Shown here piece after piece: positions 28,585 to 37,875 of a stretch of 64,000 nt of DNA; the first letter of the stretch is position 1, and each line of letters opens with the position of its first letter. This DNA comes from Sphingomonas pseudosanguinis (GTDB lineage Bacteria > Pseudomonadota > Alphaproteobacteria > Sphingomonadales > Sphingomonadaceae). A program made the translations under genes and the position numbers. The notes beneath the pieces are model-generated. The model ran no database searches, was not told where the DNA came from, and saw nothing but the letters and a program-made list of their open reading frames with translations. Location of the stretch: contig NZ_JACIDH010000006.1 in assembly GCF_014196255.1 (NCBI RefSeq), positions 62,001-126,000 of the forward strand. Direction: 5' to 3'.

Positions 28585-29725
28585 TCCCGACGCTTTGGCC
28601 GGTCTGCGGCGAGGGTTTCTCTCCAGCCCCGAAGAGATCATCGATGAGGCACGTAACGGCCGCATGTTCATCCTGGTCGATGACGAGGATCGCGAGAATG
28701 AGGGCGATCTGGTCATCCCCGCGCAGATGGCGACGCCGGAAAAGGTCAACTTCATGGCGCGGCACGGGCGCGGGCTGATCTGCTTGGCCATGACGCGCGA
28801 GCGGGTCGACACGCTCGGCCTGCCGCTGATGAGCCCGAAGAACGGGACGCGGCACGAAACCGCCTTCACCATCTCGATCGAGGCCCGCGAGGGCGTGACG
28901 ACCGGCATCTCGGCGGCCGACCGCGCGCGGACCATCGCGGTGGCGATCGATGCGTCGCAGGGCCCCGATGCGCTGGTGACGCCGGGCCATGTCTTCCCGC
29001 TGGTCGCGCGCGACGGTGGCGTGCTGGTGCGCGCGGGCCATACCGAGGCGGCGGTGGATGTCGCGCGGCTGGCGGGCCTCAACCCCTCGGGCGTGATCTG
29101 CGAGATCATGAACGAGGACGGGACGATGGCGCGGATGGACGACCTCGTGTCGTTCGCGCAGCTCCACAACCTCAAGATCGGCACGATCCGCGACCTGATC
29201 GCCTATCGCCGCCGCTACGACCATCTGGTCGAGTTGCAGTCCGAAGCGACGTTCGAGAGCGAATGGGGCGGCACCTGGACCGCGCGCGCCTATCGCAACA
29301 AGGCGACGGGCACCGAGCAGGTCGCGCTGGTCAAGGGCAAGCTCGACACCGACCAGCCGGTGCTGGTGCGGATGCACGCGCTGTCGCCCTTCGCCGATGT
29401 GTTCGGCGAGGCGGGGTCGCGCGGCGCGCTGCTCGCCAAGTCGATGCGGATGATCGCCGAGGAAGGCTCGGGCGTGATCGTCGTCATCAACCGTCCGCGT
29501 ACCGACGCCTTCACCACCGCCGTCCGCCTGAAGGCGGGCGAGGAGGTGCAGATCGATATGGAGGAACTGCGCGATTACGGCGTCGGCGCGATGATCCTGG
29601 CCGAACTGGGCGTGCAGGACATGGTGCTGCTGACCAACACGCATCACACGCTGATCGGGCTCGACGGCTATGGCCTGTCGATCGTCGGCGAACGTCGTAT
29701 CGAGAATTTTGAGGGAGACGCCTGA
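28574..29725 (+). CDS. ribB: DHBP synthase RibB with degenerate RibA domain
   Basis: Residues 1-210 are 3,4-dihydroxy-2-butanone-4-phosphate synthase, with the metal-binding motif [12 protein letters not shown] and [13 protein letters not shown], making the four-carbon unit of riboflavin. The C-terminal part (about 215-383) has the fold pattern of GTP cyclohydrolase II, but its zinc cysteines (normally CLTGD and RCDC) are replaced: it reads [18 protein letters not shown]. That half should be inactive as a cyclohydrolase, as in RibBX-type proteins of alphaproteobacteria, so a separate ribA is needed elsewhere. It starts at GTG 28574 and its stop overlaps ribH (TGATG). Confidence 0.92.
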   Translation: MAANPDALAGLRRGFLSSPEEIIDEARNGRMFILVDDEDRENEGDLVIPAQMATPEKVNFMARHGRGLICLAMTRERVDTLGLPLMSPKNGTRHETAFTISIEAREGVTTGISAADRARTIAVAIDASQGPDALVTPGHVFPLVARDGGVLVRAGHTEAAVDVARLAGLNPSGVICEIMNEDGTMARMDDLVSFAQLHNLKIGTIRDLIAYRRRYDHLVELQSEATFESEWGGTWTARAYRNKATGTEQVALVKGKLDTDQPVLVRMHALSPFADVFGEAGSRGALLAKSMRMIAEEGSGVIVVINRPRTDAFTTAVRLKAGEEVQIDMEELRDYGVGAMILAELGVQDMVLLTNTHHTLIGLDGYGLSIVGERRIENFEGDA

Positions 29726-30144
29726 TGGCGCATGTGTTGATCGTCGAGGCGCGCTTCTACGAGCATCTCAACGACCTGCTCCTGGCGGGCGCACGCGCCG
29801 CGATCGAGGAAGCGGGTCACAGCCATGAGACGATCACCGTCCCCGGCGCGCTGGAAATCCCCGGCGCGGTGGCGATGGCGGCGGACTCGGGCCGTTACGA
29901 CGCCTTCGTCGCGATCGGCGTGGTGATTCGCGGCGAGACCTATCATTTCGAGATCGTCTCGAACGAGAGCGCGCGCGGCCTGATGGCGCTGACCATGGAC
30001 GGGCTGCCCATCGGCAACGGCATCATCACCACCGAGAACGAGGCGCAGGCACTGACCCGCGCGCGTCCGACCGAGAAGAACAAGGGCGGCGAGGCGGCCA
30101 AGGCGGCGCTCGCCATGCTGGCGCTGAAGGGCCGGTTCGGGTGA
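29725..30144 (+). CDS. ribH: 6,7-dimethyl-8-ribityllumazine synthase
   Basis: Penultimate step of riboflavin synthesis, 139 residues. It begins [15 protein letters not shown] with the FY-ligand region, then [25 protein letters not shown] with the catalytic His, [15 protein letters not shown] and [13 protein letters not shown], all typical. It overlaps ribB upstream and the GNAT gene downstream (four bases). Confidence 0.97.
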   Translation: MAHVLIVEARFYEHLNDLLLAGARAAIEEAGHSHETITVPGALEIPGAVAMAADSGRYDAFVAIGVVIRGETYHFEIVSNESARGLMALTMDGLPIGNGIITTENEAQALTRARPTEKNKGGEAAKAALAMLALKGRFG

Positions 30145-30689
30145 CATCCCCCGTCCTCCAGACCGAGCGGTTGACCTTGCGGCTTCCCTCGGCGGAGGAT
30201 TTCGAGGCCTGGGCGGCCTTCCATGCCGAGGAGGACACGATGCGCTTCCTCGGCGGCGTTCAGGCGCGCGGGGCGGCGTGGCGATCGCTCTGCACCATGG
30301 TCGGCGCATGGAGCGTGCGCGGCTTTGCTATGTTCTCGGTGATCGAGCGCGACACCGGCCGCTGGGTCGGCCGGATCGGCCCTTGGCAACCCGAGGGCTG
30401 GCCGGGGCGCGAGGTCGGCTGGGGCGTCGCGCGCGAATTCGCCGGGCGCGGCTATGCCCATGAGGCGGCGGTCGCGGCGATGGACTATGCGGTCGATGTG
30501 CTGGGCTGGGATCATGTGATCCACACCATTGATCCGGACAATGTCGGCTCGATCCGCCTCGCGCAGCGTTTGGGTGCGGTGAATCAGGGGCCGGTCAGTC
30601 TCCCCGCCCCGTTGGAGAATTTTCGGGTCGATGCCTGGGGGCAAAGCGCCGACCAATGGCGTGCCCACCGGCAAGGACGGTGCGCGTGA
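30141..30689 (+). CDS. GNAT-family N-acetyltransferase
   Basis: A 182-residue acetyl-CoA-dependent acyltransferase of the RimJ/RimL-like GNAT branch. It starts at a GTG overlapping the ribH stop and shows [19 protein letters not shown] at the start and the acetyl-CoA motif [15 protein letters not shown] (R/Q-x-x-G-x-G/A) in the middle, then the [16 protein letters not shown] ending of the family. The substrate (protein N-terminus, antibiotic, or small molecule) is unknown. Its position suggests co-transcription with the rib genes. Confidence 0.9.
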   Translation: MTSPVLQTERLTLRLPSAEDFEAWAAFHAEEDTMRFLGGVQARGAAWRSLCTMVGAWSVRGFAMFSVIERDTGRWVGRIGPWQPEGWPGREVGWGVAREFAGRGYAHEAAVAAMDYAVDVLGWDHVIHTIDPDNVGSIRLAQRLGAVNQGPVSLPAPLENFRVDAWGQSADQWRAHRQGRCA

Positions 30690-31135
30690 CAGACATGCCC
30701 CCCACCCGCTTTCGCGTCGTCGAGCGCGGCCGGCGGCTGGAGGTGATCGATACACAGGCGAAGAAGCCGTACGCCCCGGCACCCCAAAAGCCCCTCGATC
30801 TCGCTAGCCTGCCGACGGGCGCTGTTGATCGTGCCAAGGCTAATGACCGAGCATGGCTGCCGACCAAAATCCGCTTTGACGGCGGGTCGGTCTGGACGAC
30901 GCAGCGGTTTTACGACGCCAAAGGCCCCCGCACCCTGACATTGAACGCCGGCACGGTCGGGCAGCTGCGCATGGCGGCCGGTATCCTGATCGCCGCCTTC
31001 ATCGGCTGGCTGATCCTCGCGAGTTTCGTGCCCGCCTTGCTGGGCCTGCCCCTGCTGCTCGCTTCGGAGAAAACCCGCGAGACGCTTCGCAACGCCGTGA
31101 CGGATTGGATCGATCGGCTGCAATCGACCTCGTAA
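30686..31135 (+). CDS. Uncharacterised membrane protein, last gene of the rib run
   Basis: A 149-residue protein without a recognised family. A GTG at 30686 overlaps the GNAT stop (GTGA) and an ATG at 30695 is an alternative. The first 85 residues are soluble, with VERGRRLEVIDTQAKKPYAP and FDGGSVWTTQRFYDAKGPRTLTL; residues about 93-130 hold hydrophobic segments (MAAGILIAAFIGWLILASFVPA, then LLGLPLLLA), probably a hairpin in the membrane. No motif suggests enzymatic function. Confidence 0.7.
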   Translation: MTDMPPTRFRVVERGRRLEVIDTQAKKPYAPAPQKPLDLASLPTGAVDRAKANDRAWLPTKIRFDGGSVWTTQRFYDAKGPRTLTLNAGTVGQLRMAAGILIAAFIGWLILASFVPALLGLPLLLASEKTRETLRNAVTDWIDRLQSTS

Positions 31136-31245
31136 GGGCGGGGAGAGGTTGCCCCCTCCCCAATTCGTTAAAATGCGAAGGCAAATTGCCGGATGTCCCG
31201 GCGAAGACGCCGATAGCCCCTATCGTTGGGGAAATCGTGTCCCCT

Positions 31246-32172
31246 TCAAATACCCTCGCCGGTCAGTCGTTGGCAGACCATGTCGAGTTGATCGAGCGTC
31301 GAATAGCTGAGCGTCAGCGTACCGCCCTTCTCGCCATGCGCGATCCGCACCGACAGGCCGAGCAGATCGGCAAGCTGGTTCTCCAACGCGGCGATGTCCG
31401 CATCGGGTACATCCTGACCCTGGCCCTTGGGCGCACCACTCTTGTCCGACGCCTCGGTGGCATTGCGCCCGCCGCCCTTGGCCTCACGCGTCAGCTTCTC
31501 GGTCTCGCGAACGCTGAGGCCCCGCGCGATCACCTGATCGGCAAGCGCTTCGACCTCATCGGCGCCCAGCAGCGCGCGGGCATGACCCATCGACAGCGCG
31601 CCGTTGACCACCTGTGCCTGCACCGTGTCGGGCAGTTCGAGCAGACGCAGCAGATTGGCGACATGGCTGCGCGACTTGTGGACGATCTTGGCGAGCGCCT
31701 CCTGCGTATGGCCAAATTCGCCGGCGAGCCGCTGATAGGCCTGCGCCTCTTCGATCGCGTTGAGATCCTGGCGCTGGATATTCTCGATCAGCGCGACTTC
31801 GAGCGTCTGCGCATCATCGAAGTCGCGGACGACGACCGGCACCTCGTGCAGCCGCGCGCGCTGTGCCGCGCGCCAGCGGCGTTCGCCGGCGACGATCTGA
31901 TAATCCTTGCCATGCGGGCGCACGACGATTGGCTGGATCAGCCCGCGCGCCGCGATCGAGGCGGCGAGTTCGTCGAGCGCGGCTTCCTCGAAATGCCGAC
32001 GCGGCTGATCGGGATGCGGCGACAAGGCCCCAACGGGGAGCATGCGCACGCCGCCGATCGCGGGCTGGTCGCCCGGCCGGATCGGCGCCTCGCGCGCCAT
32101 GTCGCCAAGCAGCGCGCCCAACCCGCGTCCCAGGCCGGGGCGCGGACGCTTCGCGGTCGTCTCAGCGCTCAT
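31246..32172 (-). CDS. parB: Chromosome partitioning protein ParB
   Basis: CTP-dependent clamp that loads on parS and drives origin segregation. The ATG at 32172 gives 308 residues beginning MSAETTAKRPRPGLGRGLGALLGD, the N-terminal ParA-interaction region. The nuclease-like ParB core follows: LSPHPDQPRRHF, the CTP motif region GERRWRAAQRA, and ENIQRQDLNAIEEAQAY; then a helix-turn-helix (TQEALAKIVHKSRSHVANLLRLLELP) for parS. It overlaps parA by four bases. Three matching parS sites are in the window. Confidence 0.97.
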   Translation of the reverse strand: MSAETTAKRPRPGLGRGLGALLGDMAREAPIRPGDQPAIGGVRMLPVGALSPHPDQPRRHFEEAALDELAASIAARGLIQPIVVRPHGKDYQIVAGERRWRAAQRARLHEVPVVVRDFDDAQTLEVALIENIQRQDLNAIEEAQAYQRLAGEFGHTQEALAKIVHKSRSHVANLLRLLELPDTVQAQVVNGALSMGHARALLGADEVEALADQVIARGLSVRETEKLTREAKGGGRNATEASDKSGAPKGQGQDVPDADIAALENQLADLLGLSVRIAHGEKGGTLTLSYSTLDQLDMVCQRLTGEGI

Positions 32173-32960
32173 GCCGCCGCCGCGCCCGGCTGGGTGGTCA
32201 GCGGCAGACGCGCGATCAGTTCGCGGGCCAGCGCGATATAGGCCTGGCTGCCGACGCAACGATGGTCATAGATCAGCGCCGGCAGGCCGTGGCTGGGCGC
32301 CTCCGACAGCCGGACGTTGCGCGGAATCACCGTATCGAACACCACACCTCCCAAAACGGCGCGCACATCCGCCGACACCTGATCGGTCAGCCGGTTGCGC
32401 CGGTCATACATCGTCAAAGCCACGCCCAGGATCGCCAGCCCCGGATTGAAGCGCGCACGAATCCGCTCGACCGTGGTCAGCAGCTGCGACAGTCCCTCCA
32501 GCGCGAAGAACTCGCATTGCAGCGGTACGAACAGCGAATCAGACGCCACCATCGCATTGATCGTCAGCAGCCCAAGCGAGGGCGGGCAGTCGATCAGAAC
32601 GATGTCCCACCGCCCCTGCGAGCGCCGCATCGCATGATCCAGCCGGTGGGTACGATCCTCAAAATCGACCAGCTCCAGTTCGGCCCCCGACAGATCGACC
32701 GTGGCGGGCACGATGTCGAGACGCGGCACCTGGGTATGGACGACCGCGTCATCGATCCGCGCTTCGCCGAGCAGCACATGATAGCTGGAGAAGACCCGCT
32801 GGCTGTTGGCAATACCGAGGCCGGTCGAGGCGTTGCCCTGTGGATCGAGGTCGATCAACAGAACCTGAAGCCCGGTCGCCGCCAGGGCGGTGGCAAGGTT
32901 GATGGCGCTGGTGGTTTTGCCCACCCCGCCCTTCTGGTTCGCGATCGCAACGCAGATCAT
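32169..32960 (-). CDS. parA: Chromosome partitioning ATPase ParA
   Basis: Deviant Walker ATPase that moves ParB-origin complexes along the nucleoid. The 263-residue protein shows ANQKGGVGKTTSAINL (deviant Walker A with the signature lysine), DLDPQGNAST and VLIDCPPSLG, the standard ParA/Soj set, with no N-terminal DNA-binding extension. It overlaps rsmG and parB by four bases each, so rsmG-parA-parB is one transcription unit. Confidence 0.97.
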   Translation of the reverse strand: MICVAIANQKGGVGKTTSAINLATALAATGLQVLLIDLDPQGNASTGLGIANSQRVFSSYHVLLGEARIDDAVVHTQVPRLDIVPATVDLSGAELELVDFEDRTHRLDHAMRRSQGRWDIVLIDCPPSLGLLTINAMVASDSLFVPLQCEFFALEGLSQLLTTVERIRARFNPGLAILGVALTMYDRRNRLTDQVSADVRAVLGGVVFDTVIPRNVRLSEAPSHGLPALIYDHRCVGSQAYIALARELIARLPLTTQPGAAAA

Positions 32961-33571
32961 CGGGCCCCTACTCGGTCGAGGATCACGATCGACGACTCGG
33001 TCGATGTGATGCTATGTTCCACGTGAAACACGAAGCGCCATTGCCGGCTTAGGGTCTTGATCTCGCGCTCGTCGAGGCGGCCGCGCGGCAGCAGCCACCG
33101 CGTATTCTGTTTGCCGCAATGCGCCGCCGCGCGCAAAAGATTTTCGACTGTCGCCACGGCACGAGCAGAAATAATGTCTGCCTTCAGCTCGACCGCCTCG
33201 ATCTTGGAGGCATGGACGCTGACCCGGTCGGCGATCCCCAATGTCTCGGCACAGTGCTGGAGAAACTCGGCCCGACGCTTGCGCGGCTCGACCAGCGCAA
33301 CCCGGCCGGGCCAAGCTAGTGCCACCACCATGCCGGGGAAGCCACCGCCAGTGCCGATGTCGATCCACTGACCATCCGCCCGATCGGCGAGCGGGATCAG
33401 CTGCAACGAGTCGAGCGCATGCCGCGCCCAGATATTGGCGATGGTCGACGGTGCAATCAGATTCTGCTGGTCATTCTCCACCACCACCAGATTCAGGAAC
33501 CAGTCGATCTTGCTCGCGGCGTCCTCGCCAAAGCGCTGGACGGCCCAGTCGCGCGCTTGTTCTTCGGTCAT
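32957..33571 (-). CDS. rsmG: 16S rRNA (guanine527-N7)-methyltransferase RsmG
   Basis: SAM-dependent methyltransferase acting on 16S rRNA. The 204-residue protein shows [22 protein letters not shown] and the SAM motif [15 protein letters not shown], then KRRAEFLQH and [14 protein letters not shown] parS site lies inside the 3' end, where it codes VFHVEHS. It overlaps mnmG (four bases) and parA. Confidence 0.97.
   Translation of the reverse strand: MTEEQARDWAVQRFGEDAASKIDWFLNLVVVENDQQNLIAPSTIANIWARHALDSLQLIPLADRADGQWIDIGTGGGFPGMVVALAWPGRVALVEPRKRRAEFLQHCAETLGIADRVSVHASKIEAVELKADIISARAVATVENLLRAAAHCGKQNTRWLLPRGRLDEREIKTLSRQWRFVFHVEHSITSTESSIVILDRVGAR
33015..33030. promoter_or_regulatory. parS site 1 (inside rsmG)
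   Basis: TGTTCCACGTGAAACA, one base away from the bacterial consensus TGTTTCACGTGAAACA, inside the rsmG coding sequence. ParB binding is expected from the match to the consensus. Confidence 0.92.
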
Positions 33572-35403
33572 GCCGCCATCTTTCGTGCGTGGAGAAGGAC
33601 CGCCGACAGGGCGGCGGGGGTGATGCCCCGAATACGGGAGGCGGCGGCCAATGTCGCCGGCCGCGCGAGGCTGAGCCGGTCGATCATCTCCTGCGACAGT
33701 CCGGGGATCGCGGCATAATCGAGCGAGACGGGTAACAGGATCTGCTCATCGGCACGGAGCCGTGCGACCTCTTCCGCCTGTCGCTCGACATAGGGGGCAT
33801 AGCGCGCATCCTCCAATGTCTCGGCGACGACGGCAGGGTCCAGCCCCTCTGCCGCCTCGGGGGCGACATGCGCCAGCGTGACGCCATCGAAGCGCAGCCA
33901 CTCATAGGCGGTCCGCCGTGCGCCATCCTGGGCGATCGCCGCCCCGCTGCGCGCGAGATCGGACGCGGTCCGCACCGTGGCAAGCCGATCGCGCAGGGTC
34001 GCGCGTTGCTCCAGCCGCCGCGCGCGATGGGCCAGCCGCTCGGGCGACAGACATCCCGCCGCCTCGGCGATGCCGCCCAGCCGGCTCTCGGCATTGTCGG
34101 CGCGCAACGACAGGCGATACTCGGCGCGTGCGGTCAGCATGCGATAGGGCTCGGTCACGCCCTGCAGCACCAGATCGTCGATCATCACGCCCAGATAGCT
34201 CGAGGCGCGGTCGAGGATCACCGGCGCCAAATCGCGGGCATGCGCCGCCGCGTTCAACCCGGCGATCAGCCCCTGCCCCGCCGCTTCCTCATAGCCGGTG
34301 GTGCCGTTAATCTGACCGGCGCAGAACACGCCTGGCAGCGCTCCCAGGGCCAGTCGGGCATCGAGCGCGCGCGGATCGATATGGTCATATTCGACCGCAT
34401 AGCCGGGCAGCGTGATCACCGCCCGCTCCAGCCCCGGCATGGAGGCGATCATCGCTTCCTGCACATCGGTCGGCAGCGAGGTCGACAGGCCGTTGGGATA
34501 GACGAGTGGATCGTCCAGCCCCTCTGGCTCGAGGAAAATCTGATGGCTGTCGCGGTCGGAGAAGCGTTTGATCTTGTCCTCGATCGACGGGCAATAGCGC
34601 GGGCCATTGGCCTCGATCGCGCCGGTGAACAGCGGCGATCGGTGGAAGGCCGCCGCGATGATCGCATGGGTTTCTTGCGTCGTCCGGGTGATCGCACAGG
34701 CGATCTGCGGCAGCGGCCGGCTCGCCGTCATCGGCGACATGGTCCAGGGATCACTATCGGAGGGCTGCTCGTCCAGCCTGGCCCAATCGATCGTCCGTCC
34801 GTCGAGACGCGGCGGCGTGCCGGTCTTCATCCGTGCCATGGGCAGCCCCAGCGCGCGCAGCTGCTGCGCCATTAGCGTTGCGGCGCGCTCGTTGATGCGG
34901 CCGCCGAGATGCCGCTCCTCCCCCCGGAACAGTCGCCCGCCGAGGAAGGTGCCGGTCGCCAACACCACTGCGCGGCATGCCAGGACCGAACCATCGGCCA
35001 GCTGCACACCGGCGACCCGGTCCCCCTCGAGCACCAGAGCTTCCGCCTCACCCTCGACGATGGTCAGGTTCGCTTGCGCGGCCAGCATCGCCTGGATCGC
35101 CCCGGCATAGCGCCGTCGGTCGGCCTGGACGCGCGGACCTTGGACGGCCGTGCCCTTGCTGCGATTGAGCATCCGGTAATGGATCGCGCCTTGGTCCGCC
35201 GCACGACCGATCAGCCCGTCAAAGGCGTCGACCTCGCGCACGATATGGCCCTTCCCCAATCCGCCGATCGCCGGATTGCAGGACATGGCGCCCAGGCCAT
35301 GACGATCGAAGGACAAAAGGGCCGTATGCGCACCCCGGCGTGCAGCCGCTGCGGCGGCTTCGGTTCCCGCGTGACCGCCACCGATCACTACGACATCAAA
35401 CAT
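33568..35403 (-). CDS. mnmG: tRNA uridine-5-carboxymethylaminomethyl modification enzyme MnmG
   Basis: With MnmE, modifies the wobble uridine of several tRNAs. The 611-residue protein begins [19 protein letters not shown] (FAD-binding GxGxxG), and has [28 protein letters not shown] and the C-terminal motif [20 protein letters not shown]-terminal GidA-associated domain ends with [19 protein letters not shown]. It overlaps rsmG by four bases and has parS site 2 between it and mnmE. Confidence 0.97.
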   Translation of the reverse strand: MFDVVVIGGGHAGTEAAAAAARRGAHTALLSFDRHGLGAMSCNPAIGGLGKGHIVREVDAFDGLIGRAADQGAIHYRMLNRSKGTAVQGPRVQADRRRYAGAIQAMLAAQANLTIVEGEAEALVLEGDRVAGVQLADGSVLACRAVVLATGTFLGGRLFRGEERHLGGRINERAATLMAQQLRALGLPMARMKTGTPPRLDGRTIDWARLDEQPSDSDPWTMSPMTASRPLPQIACAITRTTQETHAIIAAAFHRSPLFTGAIEANGPRYCPSIEDKIKRFSDRDSHQIFLEPEGLDDPLVYPNGLSTSLPTDVQEAMIASMPGLERAVITLPGYAVEYDHIDPRALDARLALGALPGVFCAGQINGTTGYEEAAGQGLIAGLNAAAHARDLAPVILDRASSYLGVMIDDLVLQGVTEPYRMLTARAEYRLSLRADNAESRLGGIAEAAGCLSPERLAHRARRLEQRATLRDRLATVRTASDLARSGAAIAQDGARRTAYEWLRFDGVTLAHVAPEAAEGLDPAVVAETLEDARYAPYVERQAEEVARLRADEQILLPVSLDYAAIPGLSQEMIDRLSLARPATLAAASRIRGITPAALSAVLLHARKMAA

Positions 35404-35467
35404 GCCCCCGCCCTACCGGAACGGCGGGTCAGCGTCAAAGCGATCCCCACCGACATTCTATGCTTAA

Positions 35468-35483
35468 CGTTCCACGTGGAACA
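35468..35483. promoter_or_regulatory. parS site 2 (mnmE-mnmG spacer)
   Basis: CGTTCCACGTGGAACA, a near-perfect palindrome, one base before the end of mnmE. It differs from the third site only at its first base. Confidence 0.9.
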
Positions 35484-35484
35484 A

Positions 35485-36771
35485 TCATTTGCCGAGGCAG
35501 AACCGTCCGAACAGCGCATCGAGCATCGTCTCGGTCGCACTGATGCCAAGCAAGGCGGCCAGCGCCTGACGCGCCAGACGAAGCTCCTCCGCCATCAGCA
35601 GCGCGTCGGCCCGCGGTGCGCTCAGCAACGCCAGGGTGGCCTTTCGGCACTGATCCTGCTGATGCCGCTTGAAGCCCAACGCATCCTCACGCGGCAGCAA
35701 GGCCGCCGCCCGCGCCGCCAGCACCTCCCATAACGCAGCGATCGACCCGCCATCGTCACGACGCACCGCTAACGCGCGACCATCGGGTAAGGCCCCCCGT
35801 CCCGGCAGATCGGCACGCGAATGGAGCCATAGCGCATCCTCACGCGGGGGCGGCGTATCGGCCAGCCAGAGCAGGATGTCCGCTTGCGCCATCGCCTCCT
35901 GCGCACGGGTGACGCCGATCGCCTCGATCACGTCATCGGTGTCTTCTGCCAGCCCCGCCGTGTCGGTCAGGACATAGGCAATACCACCACGCAGCACCGT
36001 CGCCTCAATCCGGTCGCGCGTGGTCCCCGCGATCGGCGAAACGATGGCCGCGTCACGCTCAGTCAGCAGGTTGAGCAAGGTCGACTTACCGCTATTGGGC
36101 GGCCCCGCCAGCACGACGCGGATACCGTCATGCAGACGGTCGACCGGCGGCCGATCGACCGCCTCCAGCATTGTCCGTCCAAGAGCATCCATCTCGTTGC
36201 GGATGCGCTCCAGTGCCGCCGCATCGAGCGGAACGTCATCCTCTTCCGCGAAGTCGAGCATCGCCTCGATCGCCGCCGATAGCGTGGCAGTGCGATCCAT
36301 CCAGCCGCGTAACGCCTGGCTGACCCGCCCCTCGACCGCGCCGATCGCGGCACGCCGCTGGCGCTCGGTCTGCGCTTCGAGCAGATCGGCCAGCCCTTCC
36401 GCCTCGGCCAGATCGATCCGGCCATGGGTCAGCGCGCGGCGGGTGAACTCCCCCGGCTCGGCGCGTCGAACGCCGGGATGCGTCGCCAGCGCCGCTTCCA
36501 CCGCCGCGACAACGGCACGCCCGCCATGGCAATGCAGCTCGACCAGATCCTCGCCCGTCGCGGTCGCCGGTCCGGGGAAACACAGGACCAGTCCGGAATC
36601 GAGCGTCGCTCCGCCCTCATCCCGCAACCGCCGCAGGCTAGCGCGCCGGGGTTCGGGCAGCCCGCCTGCAATGCGTTCCACGATCGCGAAGGCACCCGGC
36701 CCGCTCACCCGGATCACCGCGATCGCCGCCGGCGGCTGTCCGCTGGAGACGGCGAAGATCGTATCGGCCAT
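35485..36771 (-). CDS. mnmE: tRNA modification GTPase MnmE
   Basis: Partner of MnmG in wobble-uridine modification. The 428-residue protein starts ADTIFAVSSGQPPAAIAVIRVSG and holds the folate-binding N-terminal domain (DLVELHCHGG, GEFTRRAL), a G domain with AGPPNSGKSTLLN, AGTTRDRIEA and DTAGL, and ends in FCLGK, where the cysteine of the C-(I/L/V)-GK tail is catalytic in the family. The G4 motif is less clear. It follows the DUF6489 gene by two bases. Confidence 0.96.
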   Translation of the reverse strand: MADTIFAVSSGQPPAAIAVIRVSGPGAFAIVERIAGGLPEPRRASLRRLRDEGGATLDSGLVLCFPGPATATGEDLVELHCHGGRAVVAAVEAALATHPGVRRAEPGEFTRRALTHGRIDLAEAEGLADLLEAQTERQRRAAIGAVEGRVSQALRGWMDRTATLSAAIEAMLDFAEEDDVPLDAAALERIRNEMDALGRTMLEAVDRPPVDRLHDGIRVVLAGPPNSGKSTLLNLLTERDAAIVSPIAGTTRDRIEATVLRGGIAYVLTDTAGLAEDTDDVIEAIGVTRAQEAMAQADILLWLADTPPPREDALWLHSRADLPGRGALPDGRALAVRRDDGGSIAALWEVLAARAAALLPREDALGFKRHQQDQCRKATLALLSAPRADALLMAEELRLARQALAALLGISATETMLDALFGRFCLGK

Positions 36772-36773
36772 GC

Positions 36774-36998
36774 TCAGCCCTTCTGCCCCTCAAACATGCG
36801 ACGCCACATCGCCATGCTCGCCTCCCCCATCGGCGCCCAGTTACGCATCATCGCCTCGACCATTTCGGGCTTCACTCCCGACTCCATCGTGTCGAGCATC
36901 ATCTGGACATAGCGTTCATGGATCGGCGTCAGGTCGGGCAGCCCCATGGCGCGGCGCGCCTCTTCGGGCGTGCAGTCGATTTCCACATTCACTTTCAT
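36774..36998 (-). CDS. DUF6489-family small protein
   Basis: A 74-residue soluble protein starting MKVNVEIDCTPEEARRAMGLPD, which is the characteristic start of the family found upstream of mnmE in sphingomonads and relatives. It is rich in Met near the C-terminus (QMMLDTMESGVKPEMVEAMMRNW) and has no catalytic motif. The TPEEAR-FLGLPD-type start has been noted in polyhydroxyalkanoate- or phasin-linked proteins as well, but I cannot assign a role. It is transcribed with mnmE. Confidence 0.75.
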   Translation of the reverse strand: MKVNVEIDCTPEEARRAMGLPDLTPIHERYVQMMLDTMESGVKPEMVEAMMRNWAPMGEASMAMWRRMFEGQKG

Positions 36999-37068
36999 AC
37001 GCCATCCTCCATCACGCGACCAAGCGAGGCATAAGGCGTTATGGTCGCGTCGACCACAGGAGACCCGT

Positions 37069-37770
37069 ATGACCGCCACCAAGACCATCGCCGCCACGTC
37101 CGGCGAGGGCCAGTTCAACGCCTATTATGCCGAACCCGAGGGCAAGCCGAGCGCCGCGATCATCGTCATCCAGGAGATTTTCGGGGTGAATGCGGGCATC
37201 CGCCGCAAATGCGACACGCTGGCCGAGGCGGGCTATCTCGCGGTCGCCCCCGATCTTTTCCACAAGATCGCGCCGGGCATCGAGCTGGACCCCGACGTCC
37301 CCAACGAGATGCAACAGGCGCTCGACCTGATGGGGCAGTTCGACCAGGACGGCGGCATCCGCGACATCGAGGCGACGATCAAGGCGATCCGCGATGAGCA
37401 TGGCGCAGAGTTCAAGGTCGGCGTCGTCGGCTATTGCCTGGGCGGACGGCTGGCCTTCATGACCGCGGCGCGCACCGATGTGGATGCCAGCGTCGGCTAT
37501 TATGGCGTCGGCATCGACGGCCTGCTGGATGAAAAGAACGCCATCGCCAAGCCGGTCCTGCTCCACATCCCGGAGGAGGATCACTTCGTCGACAAGGATG
37601 CGCAACAGCGGATGCACGAGGGGCTGGACGACCACCCTAAGGTGACGCTGTACGATTATCCCGGTGAGGATCACGGCTTCGCGACCGAATTCGGTCAGCG
37701 CCGGTCGGATGAGTCCGCGCAATTGGCGGACGAACGCACCATGGCGTTCTTTGCGGAGCATCTCCGCTAA
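37069..37770 (+). CDS. Dienelactone hydrolase family protein
   Basis: An alpha/beta hydrolase of 233 residues, start ATG 37069 after ACAGGAGACC. The nucleophile elbow is GYCLGG (Cys-type, as in dienelactone hydrolase), with the Asp in EEDHFVD and the His in GEDHGFAT. The IQEIFGVNAGIRR motif near residue 35 is typical of this branch. Carboxymethylenebutenolidase activity is plausible, but many members act on other esters or unknown substrates. It is divergent from the mnmE operon. Confidence 0.88.
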   Translation: MTATKTIAATSGEGQFNAYYAEPEGKPSAAIIVIQEIFGVNAGIRRKCDTLAEAGYLAVAPDLFHKIAPGIELDPDVPNEMQQALDLMGQFDQDGGIRDIEATIKAIRDEHGAEFKVGVVGYCLGGRLAFMTAARTDVDASVGYYGVGIDGLLDEKNAIAKPVLLHIPEEDHFVDKDAQQRMHEGLDDHPKVTLYDYPGEDHGFATEFGQRRSDESAQLADERTMAFFAEHLR

Positions 37771-37775
37771 GTTGC

Positions 37776-37866
37776 TACCACCCTCACCCTTCCGGCGCTT
37801 CGCGCCTCCCTCTCCCATCGGGAGAGGGAAGGGGCCCACCCGCAACGCGGGTGGGAAGGGTGAGGG
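37776..37866. repeat. Intergenic inverted repeat between convergent genes
   Basis: Arms CCCTCACCCTTCC and GGAAGGGTGAGGG enclose three inner hairpins (GGCGCTTCGCGCC, CTCTCCCATCGGGAGAG and CCCACCCGCAACGCGGGTGGG). It lies between the convergent dienelactone hydrolase and lysS genes and could end both transcripts. Confidence 0.7.
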
Positions 37867-37875
37867 CCGGTATCG

